DNA from: Sanderia malayensis
Taxonomy: Eukaryota > Cnidaria > Scyphozoa > Semaeostomeae > Pelagiidae
Length of the DNA stretch: 64,000 bases
Direction of reading: 5' to 3'
NCBI GenBank assembly: GCA_013076295.1
Contig: RQOL01000546.1
Span: 62,001-126,000, forward strand
Shown here piece after piece: positions 38,401 to 50,347 of the stretch (positions are counted from its first letter, which is position 1; every line of letters begins with the position of its first letter). The notes below the pieces were generated by a model. It was not told where the DNA came from. It ran no database searches and saw only the letters and a program-made list of their open reading frames with translations. The position numbers and the translations under genes are program-made.

Positions 38401-41400
38401 ATTTCAATATGATGGAAACTAGTTCAATATAGTTGAAACTAGTTCAATATGTTTGAACCGAGTTTAATATGTTTAAACCCTGTTAAATATGCTTGGACCT
38501 AGTTCAATATGGTTGAACTTAATTCCATATGGCTAAACCTAGTTCAATATGTTTGAACCTAGCTCAATATATTTGAACCTAGCTCAATATGGCTGAACCT
38601 AGTTCAATATGGCTGAACCTAGTTCAATATGTGTGAGCCTAGTTCAATATATTTGAACGTAGTTCAATATGGTGGAACCTAGTGCGAAATGGTTGAACCT
38701 AGTTCCGTATGTTTGAGCCTAGTTCAATATGGTTGCACCTAGTTCCATTAGGGTGGACTTAATTCCATATGGCTAAACCTAGCTCAATATGGTTGAGCTT
38801 ATTTCCATATGTCCGAACCTAGTTGGATATGTTTGAACCTAGTTCAAAATGGTTGAACCTAGTTTAATATGTGGGAGCCTAGTTCAATATGTTTGAACCT
38901 AGTTCAATATGGTTGAACCTAGTACAAAATGGCTGAACCTTGTTCAATATGGTTGAACCCAGTTCGAAATGGTTGAACCTAGTTCCGTATGTTTGAGCCC
39001 AGTTCAATATGGTTGAACCTAGTTCCATTAGGGTGGACTTAATTCCACATGGCTAAACCTAGTTCAATATGGTTGAACTTATTTCCATATGTCTGAACCT
39101 AGTTGAATATGTTTGAAACTTGTTCAAATGGTTGAACCTAGCTCAATATGGTTGAACCTAGTTCAATATGGCTCAACCTAGTTCAACATGTTGGAGCCTC
39201 TTTCAATATGGTTGAACCTAGTTCAATATGGTTGAACTTAATTCCATATGGCTAAACCTAGTTCAATATGTTTGAACCTAGCTCAATATGGTTGACCCCA
39301 GTTCACTTTGGTTGAACCTAATTCAACATGTCTGAACCTAGTTCAATATGTTTGAACCTTGTTCAACATGGCTGAACCCTGTTCAATATGGTTGGACTTA
39401 ATTCCATATGTCTGAACCTAGTTCAAAATGTTTGAACCTAGTTTAATATGGTTGAAAATAGTTCAATATGGTTGAACTTAATTCCATATGGCTAAACCTA
39501 GTTCAATATGTTTGAACCTAGCTCAATATGGTTAAACCTAGTTCAATATGTTTGAACCTAGTTCAATATGGTTGAACCTAGTTCAATATGGTTGAACCTA
39601 GTTCAATATGGTTGAACCCAGTTCAATATGGTTGAACCTAGTTCAATATGTGTGAACCTGGTTCAATATGTTTAAACCTAGTTAAATATGGTTGAACCTA
39701 GTTCAATATGGTTGAATCTAGCTCAATATTGTTGAAGCTAGTTCAATTTGGCTCAACCTAGTTCGATATGTTTGAACCTAGTTCAAACTGGTTGAACCCA
39801 CTTCAATATGTGTGAGCCTAGTTCAATATGTTTGAACCTAGTTCAATATGGTTGAACCTAGTTCAAAATGGTTGAGCCTAGTTCAATATGTGTGAACCTG
39901 GTTCAATATGTTTAAACCTAGTTAAATATGGTTGAACCTAGTTCAATATGGTTGAACCTAGTTAACTATGGTTGAGCCTAGTTCAACATGTTTGATCCTG
40001 GTTCAATATGGTTGAACCTAGTTCAATATGTTTGGACTTAATTCCATATGGCTAAACCTAGTTCGATATGTTTGAACTTGGTTCAATATGGTTGAGCCTA
40101 GTTCAATATGGCTCAACCTAGTTCAAGATGTTTGAGCCTCTTTCAATATGGTTGAACCTAGTTCAATATGGTTGAACTTAATTCCATATGGCTAAACCTA
40201 GTTCAATATGTTTGAACCTAGCTCAATATGGTTGAACCCAGTTCACTATGGTTGAACCTAATTCAACATGTCTGAACCTAGTTCAATATGTTTGAACCTT
40301 GTTCAACATGGCTGAACCTTGTTCAATATGGTTGGACTTAATTCCATATGTCTGAACCTAGTTCAAAATGTTTGAACCTAGTTCAATATGGTTGAACCTG
40401 GTTCAAAATGGTTGAACTTAATTTCATACGGCTAAACCCAGTTCAATATGTTTGAAGCTAGTTCAATATGTTTGAACCTAGTTCAATATGGTTGAACCTA
40501 AATAAATGTGGTTGAATTTAATTCCATATGGCTAAACCTAGTTCAATATGCTTGAACCCAGTACAATATGGCTTAAAATATTTCAATATGTTTGAACCTA
40601 GTTTAATATGGTTGAACCAAGTTCAATGTGGTTGGACTTCATTCCATATGACTAAACCTAGCTCAATTTGTTTGAACCTAGCTCAATACGGTTGAACCTA
40701 GTTCAATTTGGCTCAACCTAGTTCGATATGTTTGAACGTAGCTCAATATGGTTGAACCTGGTTCAATATGTTGAACATAGTTCAATGTGGTTGAACCTAG
40801 TTCAATATGGTTGAACCTAGTTCAATATGCCTGAACCTAGTTCAATATGTTTGAACCTGGTTCAATATGCTCAAACCTAGTTCAATGTGGTTGAACCTAG
40901 TTCAATATTGTTGGAAATAATTCCATATGGCTAAGCCTAGTTCAATACGTTGGAACCTACCTCAATATGGTTGAACCTAGTTCAATATGGCTGGACTTCA
41001 TTCAATATGGCTAAACCTATTTTAATATGTTTGAACCTAGCTCAGTATGGCTGAACCTAGTTCAATTTCGCTCAACCCAGTTCGATATGTTTGAACCTAG
41101 ATCAATAAGGTTGAACCTAGTTCAAAATGATTGAACCTACTTCAGTATATTTGAACCTAGTTCAATATGGTTGAACCTAGTTCAATATGTTTGAACCTAG
41201 TACAATAGGGTTGAAACTAATTCAATATGTTTGAACCTAGTTCAATATGGTTGAAGCCAGTTCAATATGGTCGGACGTCTTTCGATATGGCTAAACCTAG
41301 TTCAATATGTTTGAGCCTAGTTCAAAATGTTTGAACCTAGTTCAATATGGTTGAACCTAGTTCCATTAGAGTGGACTTATTTCCATATGGCAGAACCTAG

Positions 41401-43430
41401 TTCAATATGTTTGAACCTATTTCAATATGATGGAAACTAGTTCAATATAGTTGAAACTAGTTCAATATGTTTGAACCGAGTTTAATATGTTTAAACCCAG
41501 TTAAATATGCTTGGACCTAGTTCAATATGGTTGAACTTAATTCCATATGGCTAAACCTAGTTCAATATGTTTGAACCTAGCTCAATATATTTGAACCTAG
41601 CTCAATATGGCTGAGCCTAGTTCAATATGGCTGAACCTAGTTCAATATGTGTGAGCCTAGTTCAATATATTTGAACGTAGTTCAATATGGTGGAACCTAG
41701 TGCGAAATGGTTGAACCTAGTTCCGTATGTTTGAGCCTAGTTCAATATGGTTGCACCTAGTTCCATTAGGGTGGACTTAATTCCATATGGCTAAACCTAG
41801 TTCAATATGGTTGAACTTATTTCCATATGTCTGAACCTAGTTGAATATGTTTGAACCTAGCTCAAAATGGTTGAACCTAGTTTAATATGTGGGAGCCTAG
41901 TTCAATATGTTTGAACCTAGTTCAATATGGTTGAACCTAGTACAAAATGGCTGAACCTTGTTCAATATGGTTGAACCCAGTTCGAAATGGTTGAACCTAG
42001 TTCCGTATGTTTGAGCCCAGTTCAATATGGTTGAACCTAGTTCCATTAGGATGGACTTAATTCCACATGGCTAAACCTAGCTCAATATGGTTGAACATAT
42101 TTCCATATGTCTGAACCTAGTTGAATATGTTTGAAACTTGTTCAAAATGGTTGAACCTAGCTCAATATGGTTGAACCTAGTTCAATATGGCTCAACCTAG
42201 TTCAACATGTTGGAGCCTCTTTCAATATGGTTGAACCTAGTTAAATATGGTTGAATTTAATTCCATATGGCTAAACCTAGTTCAATATGTTTGAAACTAA
42301 TTCAATATGTTTGAACCTAGTTCAATATGGTTGAACTTAGTTCAATATGGTTGGACTTCATTCCATATGGCTAAACCTAGTTCCATATGTTTGAACTTGG
42401 TTCAATATGGTTGAGCCTAGTTCAATATGGTTGAACCTAGTTCAATATGTTTGAGCCTTGTTCAACATGGCTGAACCTTGTTCAATATGGTTGAACTTAA
42501 CTCCATATGTCTGAACTGAGTTCAATATGGTTGAACCTAGTTCAATATGGTTGAACTTAATTCCATATGGCTAAACCTAGTTCAATATGTTTGAACCTAG
42601 CTCAATATGGTTGACCCCAGTTCACTTTGGTTGAACCTAATTCAACATGTCTGAACCTAGTTCAATATGTTTGAACCTTGTTCAACATGGCTGAACCCTG
42701 TTCAATATGGTTGGACTTAATTCCATATGTCTGAACCTAGTTCAAAATGTTTGAACCTAGTTTAATATGGTTGAAAATAGTTCAATATGGTTGAACTTAA
42801 TTCCATATGGCTAAACCTAGTTCAATATGTTTGAACCTAGCTCAATATGGTTAAACCTAGTTCAATATGTTTGAACCTAGTTCAATATGGTTGAACCTAG
42901 TTCAATATGGTTGAACCTAGTTCAATATGGTTGAACCCAGTTCAATATGGTTGAACCTAGTTCAATATGTGTGAACCTGGTTCAATATGTTTAAACCTAG
43001 TTAAATATGGTTGAACCTAGTTCAATATGGTTGAATCTAGCTCAATATTGTTGAAGCTAGTTCAGTTTGGCTCAACCTAGTTCGATATGTTTGAACGTAG
43101 TTCAAACTGGTTGAACCCACTTCAATATGTGTGAGCCTAGTTCAATATGTTTGAACCTAGTTCAATATGGTTGAACCTAGTTCAAAATGGTTGAACCTAG
43201 TTCAATATGTGTGAACCTGGTTCAATATGTTTAAACCTAGTTAAACATGGTTGAACCTAGTTCAATATGGTTGAACCTAGTTAACTATGGTTGAGCCTAG
43301 TTCAACATGTTTGATCCTGGTTCAATATGGTTGAACCTAGTTCAATATGTTTGGACTTAATTCCATATGGCTAAACCTAGTTCGATATGTTTGAACTTGG
43401 TTCAATATGGTTGAACCTAGTTCAATATGG
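32417..43430. repeat. 20-bp satellite with about 3.0-3.3-kb higher-order units
   Basis: The same 20-bp unit, but with a different set and order of variants from the 10.7-kb repeat. Marker strings recur three times: CTCAACCCAGTTCG near 33648, 38053 and 41070, and GGCTGGACTTCATTCAATATGG near 33565, 37971 and 40989. The second-to-third spacing is 3018 bp. The first-to-second spacing is 4406 bp, because the first interval holds a further tandem duplication. A block at about 39230-40120 recurs about 3319 bp downstream. The first about 400 bp repeats the left flank of the M elements and contains their empty site near 32814. No gene or non-satellite DNA was found here. Confidence 0.87.
35041..36756. 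repeat. 1020-bp tandem duplication in satellite
   Basis: The block 35041-36060 (51 units) is repeated from 36061. The second copy keeps the same variant order until GGACGTCTCT near 36755, where it jumps in mid-unit to sequence equivalent to about 35918 of the first copy. The second copy therefore carries a deletion of roughly 160 bp with a non-20-bp junction. Confidence 0.85.
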
Positions 43431-45710
43431 CTCAACCTAGTTCAATATGTTTGAACTTTGTTCAATATGGCTGAACCTTGTTCAATATGGTTGAGCTTAA
43501 TTCCATATGGCTAAACCTAGTTCAATATGTTTGAACCTAGCTCAATATGGTTGAACCCAGTTCAACATGTCTGAACCTAGTTCGAAATGTTTGAACCTCG
43601 TTCAATATGGTTGAACCTAATTCAATATGTTTGAACCTTGTTCAACATGGCTGAACCTTGTTCAATACGGTTGGACCTAATTCCATATGTCTGAACCTAG
43701 TTCAATATGTTTCAACCTATTTCAATATGGTTGAACCTAGTTCAAAATGATTGAACCTACTTCAGTATATATGAACCTAGTTCAATATGGTTGAACCTAG
43801 TTCAATATGTTTGAACGTAGTACAATAGGGTTGAAACTAATTCAATAGGTTTGAACCTAGTTCAATATGGTTGAAGCCAGTTCAACATGGTTGGACGTCT
43901 TTCCATATGGCTAAACCTAGTTCAATATTTTTGAACCTAGTTCAATATGTTTGAACCTAGTTCAATATGTTTGAACCTAGTTCAATATGTTTAAACCTAG
44001 TTAAATATGGTTGAACTTAATTCCATATGGCTAAACCTAGTTCAATATGTTTGAACCCAAGTCAATATGGTTGAACCTAGTTAACTATGGTTGAACCAAG
44101 TTGAGCATGTTTGATCCTGGTTCAATATGGTTGAACCTAGTTCAATATGGTTGAACTTACTTCCATATAGCTAAACCTAGTTCAATATGTTTGAACCTAG
44201 CTCAAAATGGTTGAACCCAGTTCACTATGGTTGAAACTAATTCAACATGTCTGAAACTAGTTCAATATGTTTGATCCTTGTTCAATATGTTTAAACCTAG
44301 TTAAATATGGTTGGACTTAATTCCATATGTCTGAACCTAGTTCAAAATGTTTGAACCTAGTTCAATATGGTTGAACCTATTTCAAGATGTTTGAACCTTG
44401 TTCAACATGGCTGAACCTTGTTCAATATGGTTGGACTTAACTCCATATGTCTGAACCTAGTTCAATATGGTTGAACCTAGTTCAATATGGTTGAACCTAG
44501 TTCAAAATGATTGAACCTACTTCAGTATATTTGAACCTAGTTCAATATGGTTGAACCTAGTTCAATATGTTTGAACCTAGTACAATGGGGTTGAAACTAA
44601 TTCAATAAGTTTGAACCTAGTTCAATATGGTTGAAGCCAGTTCAATATGGTTGGACGTCTTTCCATATGGCTAAACCTAGTTCAATATGTTTAAACCTAG
44701 TTAAATATGGTTGAACTTAATTCCATATGGCTAAACCTAGTTCAATATGTGTGAACCTAGCTCAATATGGTGAACCTAGTTAACTATGGTTGAACCAAGC
44801 TCAACATGTTTTATCCTGGTTCAGTATGGTTGAACCTAGTTCAATATGTTTGAGCCTTGTTCAACATGGCTGAACCTTGTTCAATATGGTTGAACTTAAC
44901 TCCATATGTCTGAACCTAGTTCAATATAATTGAACCTAGTTCAATATGTTTGAACCTAGCTCAATATGGTTGAACCTAGGTAACTATGGTTGTACCAAGC
45001 TCAACATGTTTGATACTGGTTCAATATTGTTGAACCTAGTTCAATATGTTTGGACTTAATTCCATATGGCTAAACCCAGTTCGATATGTTTGAACTTGGT
45101 TCAATATGGTTGAGCCTAGTTCAATATGGTTGAACCTAGTTCAATATGTTTGAACTTTGTTCAACATGCCTGAACCTTGTTCAATATGGTTGAGCTTAAT
45201 TCCATATGGCTAACCCTAGTTCAATATGGTTGAACCCAGCTCACAATGGTTGAACCTAGTTCAACATGTCTGAACCTAGCTCGAAATGTTTGAACCTCGT
45301 TCAATATGGTTAAACCTAATTCAATATGTTTGAACCTTGTTCAACATGGCTGAACCTTGTTCAATACGGTAGGACTAAATTCCATATGTCTGAACCTAGT
45401 TCAATACGTTTGAACCTATTTCAATATGGTTGAACCTAGTTCAAAATCATTGAACCTACTTCAGTATATTTGAACCTAGTTCAATATGGTTGAACCAAGT
45501 TCAATATGTTTGAACCTACTACAATAGGGTTGAAACTAATTCAATATGTTTGAACCCAGTTCAATATGGTTGAAGCCAGATCAACATGGTTGGACGTGTT
45601 TCCATATGGCTAAACCTAGTTCAATATGTTTGAACCTAGTTCAATATGTTTAAACCTAGTTTAATATGGTTGAACTTAATTCCATATGGCTAAACCTAGT
45701 TCAATATGTT

Positions 45711-47680
45711 TGAACCCAACTCAATATGGTTGAACCTAGATAAGTATGGTTGAACCAAGTTCAACTTGTTTGATCCTGGTTCAATATGGTTGAACCTAGT
45801 TCAATATGGTTGAACTTACTTCCATATAGATAAACCTAGTTCAATATGTTTGAACCTAGCTCAAAATGGTTGAACCCAGTTCACTGTGGTTGAAACTAAT
45901 TCAACATGTCTGAACCTAGTTCAATATGTTTGATCCTTGTTCAACATGGCTGAACCCTGTTCAATTTGGTTGGACTTAATTCCATATGTCTGAACCTATT
46001 TCAAAATGTTTGAACCTAGTTCAATATGGTTGAACCTAGTTCAATATGGTTGAACTTAATTCCATATGGCTAAACCTAGTTCAATATGTTTGAACCTAGC
46101 TCAATATGGTTAAACCCAGTTCACTATGGTTGAACCTAGTTCAACATGTCGGAACATAGTTCAAAATATTTGAACCTAGTTCAATATGGTTGAACCTAGT
46201 TCAATATGGTTGAACCTAGTTCAATATGGTTGAACCTAATCCAATATGTTTGATCCTAGTTCAATATGGTTGAACCTAGTTAAAATGGTTGAACCTAGTT
46301 CAATATGTTTGAACCTAGTTCAATATGTTTAAACCTAGTTAAATATGGTTGAACTAGGTTCAATATGGTTGAACCTAGTTAACTATGGTTGAGCCTAGTT
46401 CAACATGTTTGATCCTGGTGCAATATGGTTGAACCAGGTTCAATATGGTTGAAGCTAGTTCAATATGGTTGGAGTTCTTTCCATATGGCTAAACCTAGTT
46501 CAATATGTTTGAATCTAGCTCAATATTGTTGAAGCTAGTTCAATTTGGCTCAACCTAGTTCGATATGTTTGAACCTAGTTCAATATGTTTAAACCTAGTT
46601 AAATATGGTTGAACTTAATTCCATATGGCTAAACCTAGTTCAATATGTTTGAACCCAACTCAATATGGTTAAACCTAGTTAACTATGGTTGAACCAGGTT
46701 CAACATGTTTGATCCTGGTTCAATATGGTTGAACCTAGTTCAATATGGTTGAACTTACTTCCATATAGCTAAACCTAGTTCAATATGTTTGAACCTAGCT
46801 CAAAATGGTTGAACCCAGTTCACTATGGTTGAAACTAATTCAACATGTCTGAACCTAGTTCAATATGTTTGATCCTTGTTCAACATGGCTGAACCTTGTT
46901 CAATATGGTTGGACTTAATTCTATATGTCTGAACCTAGTTCAAAATGTTTGAACCTAGTTCAATATGGTTGAACCTATTTCAAGATGTTTGAACCTTGTC
47001 CAACATGGCTGAACCTTGTTCAATATGGCTGGACTTAACTCCATATGTCTGAACCTATTTCAAAATGTTTGAACCTAGTTCAATATGGTTGAACCGAGTT
47101 CAATATGGTTGAACTTAATTCCATATGGCTAAACCTAGTTCAATATGTTTGAACCTAGCTCAATATGGTTAAACCCAGTTCACTATGGTTGAACCTAGTT
47201 CAACATGTCGGAACATAGTTCAAAATATTTGAACCTAGTTCAATATGGTTGAACCTAGTTCAATATGGTTGAACCTAGTTCAATATGGTTGAACCTAATC
47301 CAATATGTTTGATCCTAGTTCAATATGGTTGAACCTAGTTAAAATGGTTGAACCTAGTTCAACATGTTTGAACCTAGTTCAATATGTTTAAACCTAGTTA
47401 AATATGGTTGAACTAGGTTCAATATGGTTAAACCTAGTTAACTATGGTTGAGCCTAGTTCAACATGTTTGATCCTGTTGCAATATGGTTGAACCAGGTTC
47501 AATATGGTTGAAGCTAGTTCAATATGGTTGGAGTTCTTTCCATATGGCTAAACCTAGTTCAATATGTTTGAATCTAGCTCAATATTGTTGAAGCTAGTTC
47601 AATTTGGCTCAACCTAGTTCGATATGTTTGAACCTAGTTCAATGTGGTTGAACCTAGTTCAATATGGTTGAACTTATTTC
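45711..47680. repeat. About 1.06-kb tandem duplication in satellite
   Basis: Marker CAACATGTCGGAACATAG occurs at 46142 and again at 47201, 1059 bp apart. Surrounding variants (TTCAAAATATTTGAACC, TAAAATGGTTGAACC, CTTTCCATATGGCTAAACC, GAATCTAGCTCAATATTG) follow in the same order in both copies. Outer limits are approximate. Confidence 0.75.
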
Positions 47681-47704
47681 CATTGTTGAATGGATTCTGT
47701 CCTG
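47681..47704. other. Short non-satellite filler at array junction
   Basis: Within the array, TTATTTCCATT is followed by GTTGAATGGATTCTGTCCTGG before normal units resume at AACCTAGTTC. The bases GGATTCTGTCCT do not resemble any unit variant seen elsewhere in the window. This may be filler at a repair or recombination junction, or an assembly join. Confidence 0.6.
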
Positions 47705-50347
47705 GAACCTAGTTCAATATGTTTGAACCTAGTTCAATTTGGTTGAACCTAGCTCAAAATGGTTGAACCTAGTTCAATATGTTTGAACCTCGTTCAATAT
47801 GTTTAAACCTAGTTCGATATGTTTGAACTTGGTTCAATATGGTTGAGCCTAGTTCAATATGGTTGAACCTAGTTCAATAAGTTTGAACTTTGTTCAACAT
47901 GGCTGAACCTTGTTCAATATGTTTGAACCTAGTACAATAGGGTTGAAACTAATTCAATATGTTTGAACCTATTTCAATATGGTTGAACCTAGTTCAAAAT
48001 GATTGAACCTACTTCAGTATATATGAACCTAGTTCAATATGGTTGAACCTAGTTCAATATGTTTGAACCTAGTACAATAGGGTTGAAACTAATTCAATAT
48101 GTTTGAACCTAGTTCAATATGGTTGAAGCCAGTTCAACATGGTTGGACGTCTTTCCATATGGCTAAACCTAGTTCAATATGTTTGAACTTAGTTCAATAT
48201 GTTTGAACCTAGTTCAATATGTTTGAACCTAGTTCAATATGTTTGAACCTAGTTCAATATGTTTAAACCTAGTTAAATATGGTTGAACTTAATTCCATAT
48301 GGCTAAACCTAGTTCAATATGTTTGAACCCAACTCAATATGGTTAAACCTAGTTAACTATGGTTGAACCAGGTTGAACATGTTTGATCCTGGTTCAATAT
48401 GGTTGAACCTAGTTCAATATGGTTGAACTTACTTCCATATAGCTAAACCTAGTTCAATATGTTTGAACCTAGCTCAAAATGGTTGAACCCAGTTCACTAT
48501 GGTTGAAACTAATTCAACATGTCTGAACCTAGTTCAATATGTTTGATCCTTGTTCAACATGGCTGAACCTTGTTCAATATGGTTGGACTTAATTCCATAT
48601 GTCTGAACCTAGTTCAAAATGTTTGAACCTAGTTCAATATGGTTGAACCTATTTCAAGATGTTTGAACCTTGTCCAACATGGCTGAACCTTGTTCAATAT
48701 GGTTTGACTTAACTCCATATGTCTGAACCTAGTTCAATATGGTTGAACTTCATTCCATATGGCTAAACCTAGTTCAATATGTTTAAACCTTGTTCAACAT
48801 GCTTGAACCTTGTTCAATACGGTTGGACTTAATTCCATATGTCTGAACCTAGTTCAATATGTTTGAACCTAGTTCAATATGGTTGAACCTAGTTCAAAAT
48901 GATTGAACCTACTTCAGTATATTTGAACCTAGTTCAATATGGTTGTACCTAGTTCAATATGTTTGAACCTAGTACAATAGGGTTGAAACTAATTCAATAT
49001 GTTTGAACCTAGTTCAATATGGTTGAAGCCAGTTCAATATGGTTGGACGTCTTTCCATATGGCTAAACCTAGTTCAATATGTGTGAACCTAGCTCAATAT
49101 GGTTGAACCTAGTTAACTATGGTTGAACCAAGCTCAACATGTTTTATCCTGGTTCAATATGGTTGAACCTAGTTCAATACGGTTGGACTTAATTCCATAT
49201 GGCTAAACCTAGTTCCATATGTTTGAACTTGGTTCAATATGGTTGAGCCTAGTTCAATATGGTTGAACCTAGTTCAATATGTTTGAGCCTTGTTCAACAT
49301 GGCTGAACCTTGTTCAACATGGTTGAACTTAACTCCATATGTCTGAACCTAGTTCAATATAATTGAACCTAGTTCAATATGTTTGAACCTAGCTCAATAT
49401 GGTTGAACCTAAATAAATATGGTTGAATTTAATTCCATATGGCTAAACCTAGTTCAATATGCTTGAACCCAGTACAATATGGCTTAAAATATTTCAATAT
49501 GTTTGAACCTAGTTCAATATGATTGAACCTAGTTAAATGTGGTTGGACTTCATTCCATATGGCTAAACCTAGTTCAATTTGTTTGAACCTAGCTCAATAT
49601 GGTTGAACCTAGTTCAATTTGGCTCAACCTAGTTCGATATGTTTGAACCTAGTTCAATATGGTTGAACCTGGTTCAATATGTTTGAACATAGGTCAATGT
49701 GGTTGAACCTACTTCAGTATATTTGAACCTAGTTCAATATGGTTGAACCATTTCAATATGTTTGAACCTAGTACAATAGGGTTGAAACTAATTCAATATG
49801 TTTGAACCTAGTTGAATATGGTTGAACCTAGTTCCATTAGAGTGGACTTAATTCCATATGGCTGAACCTAGTTCAAAATGTTTGAACCTAGTTCAATATG
49901 GTTGAACCTATTTCAAGATGTTTGAACCTTGTTCAACATGGCTGAGCCTTGTTCAATATGGTTGGACTTAACTCCATATGTCTGAACCTAGTTCAAAATG
50001 GTTGAACTTCATTCCATATGGCTAAACCTAGTTCAATATGTTTAAACCTTGTTCAACATGGTTGAACCTTGTTCAATACGGTTGGACTTAATTCCATATG
50101 TCTGAACCTAGTTCAATATCTTTGAGCCTAGTTCAATATGGTTGAACCTAGTTCAAAATGATTGAACCTACTTCAGTATATTTGAACCTAGTTCAATATG
50201 GTTGAACCTAGTTCAATATGTTTGAACCTAGTACAATAGGGTTGAAACTAATTCAATATGTTTGAACCTAGTTCAATATGGTTGAAGCCAGTTCAATATG
50301 GTTGGACGTCTTTCCATATGGCTAAACCTTGTTCAATAAGATACTCG

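Larger units (their letters stand above)
43431..50338. repeat. 20-bp satellite with interspersed duplicated blocks
   Basis: Satellite dominated by repeated blocks containing CTACTTCAGTATAT, GTACAATAGGGTTGAAACT and GAAGCCAG..GGACGTCTTTCC, seen near 43750, 44510, 45450, 48000, 48910 and 50160. Spacing between blocks is irregular (about 760 to 2560 bp), so this part looks like nested local duplications and not one regular higher-order unit. The only non-satellite bases are about 25 near 47681-47704. The array passes into the retrotransposon at TTCAATA/AGATACTCG. Confidence 0.88.

Noticed and set aside
50258..50347. First 30 codons of the long retrotransposon frame
   Set aside because: These codons are satellite units (and a few junction bases) that happen to be in frame; the element begins at about 50339 and its first ATG is at 50348.
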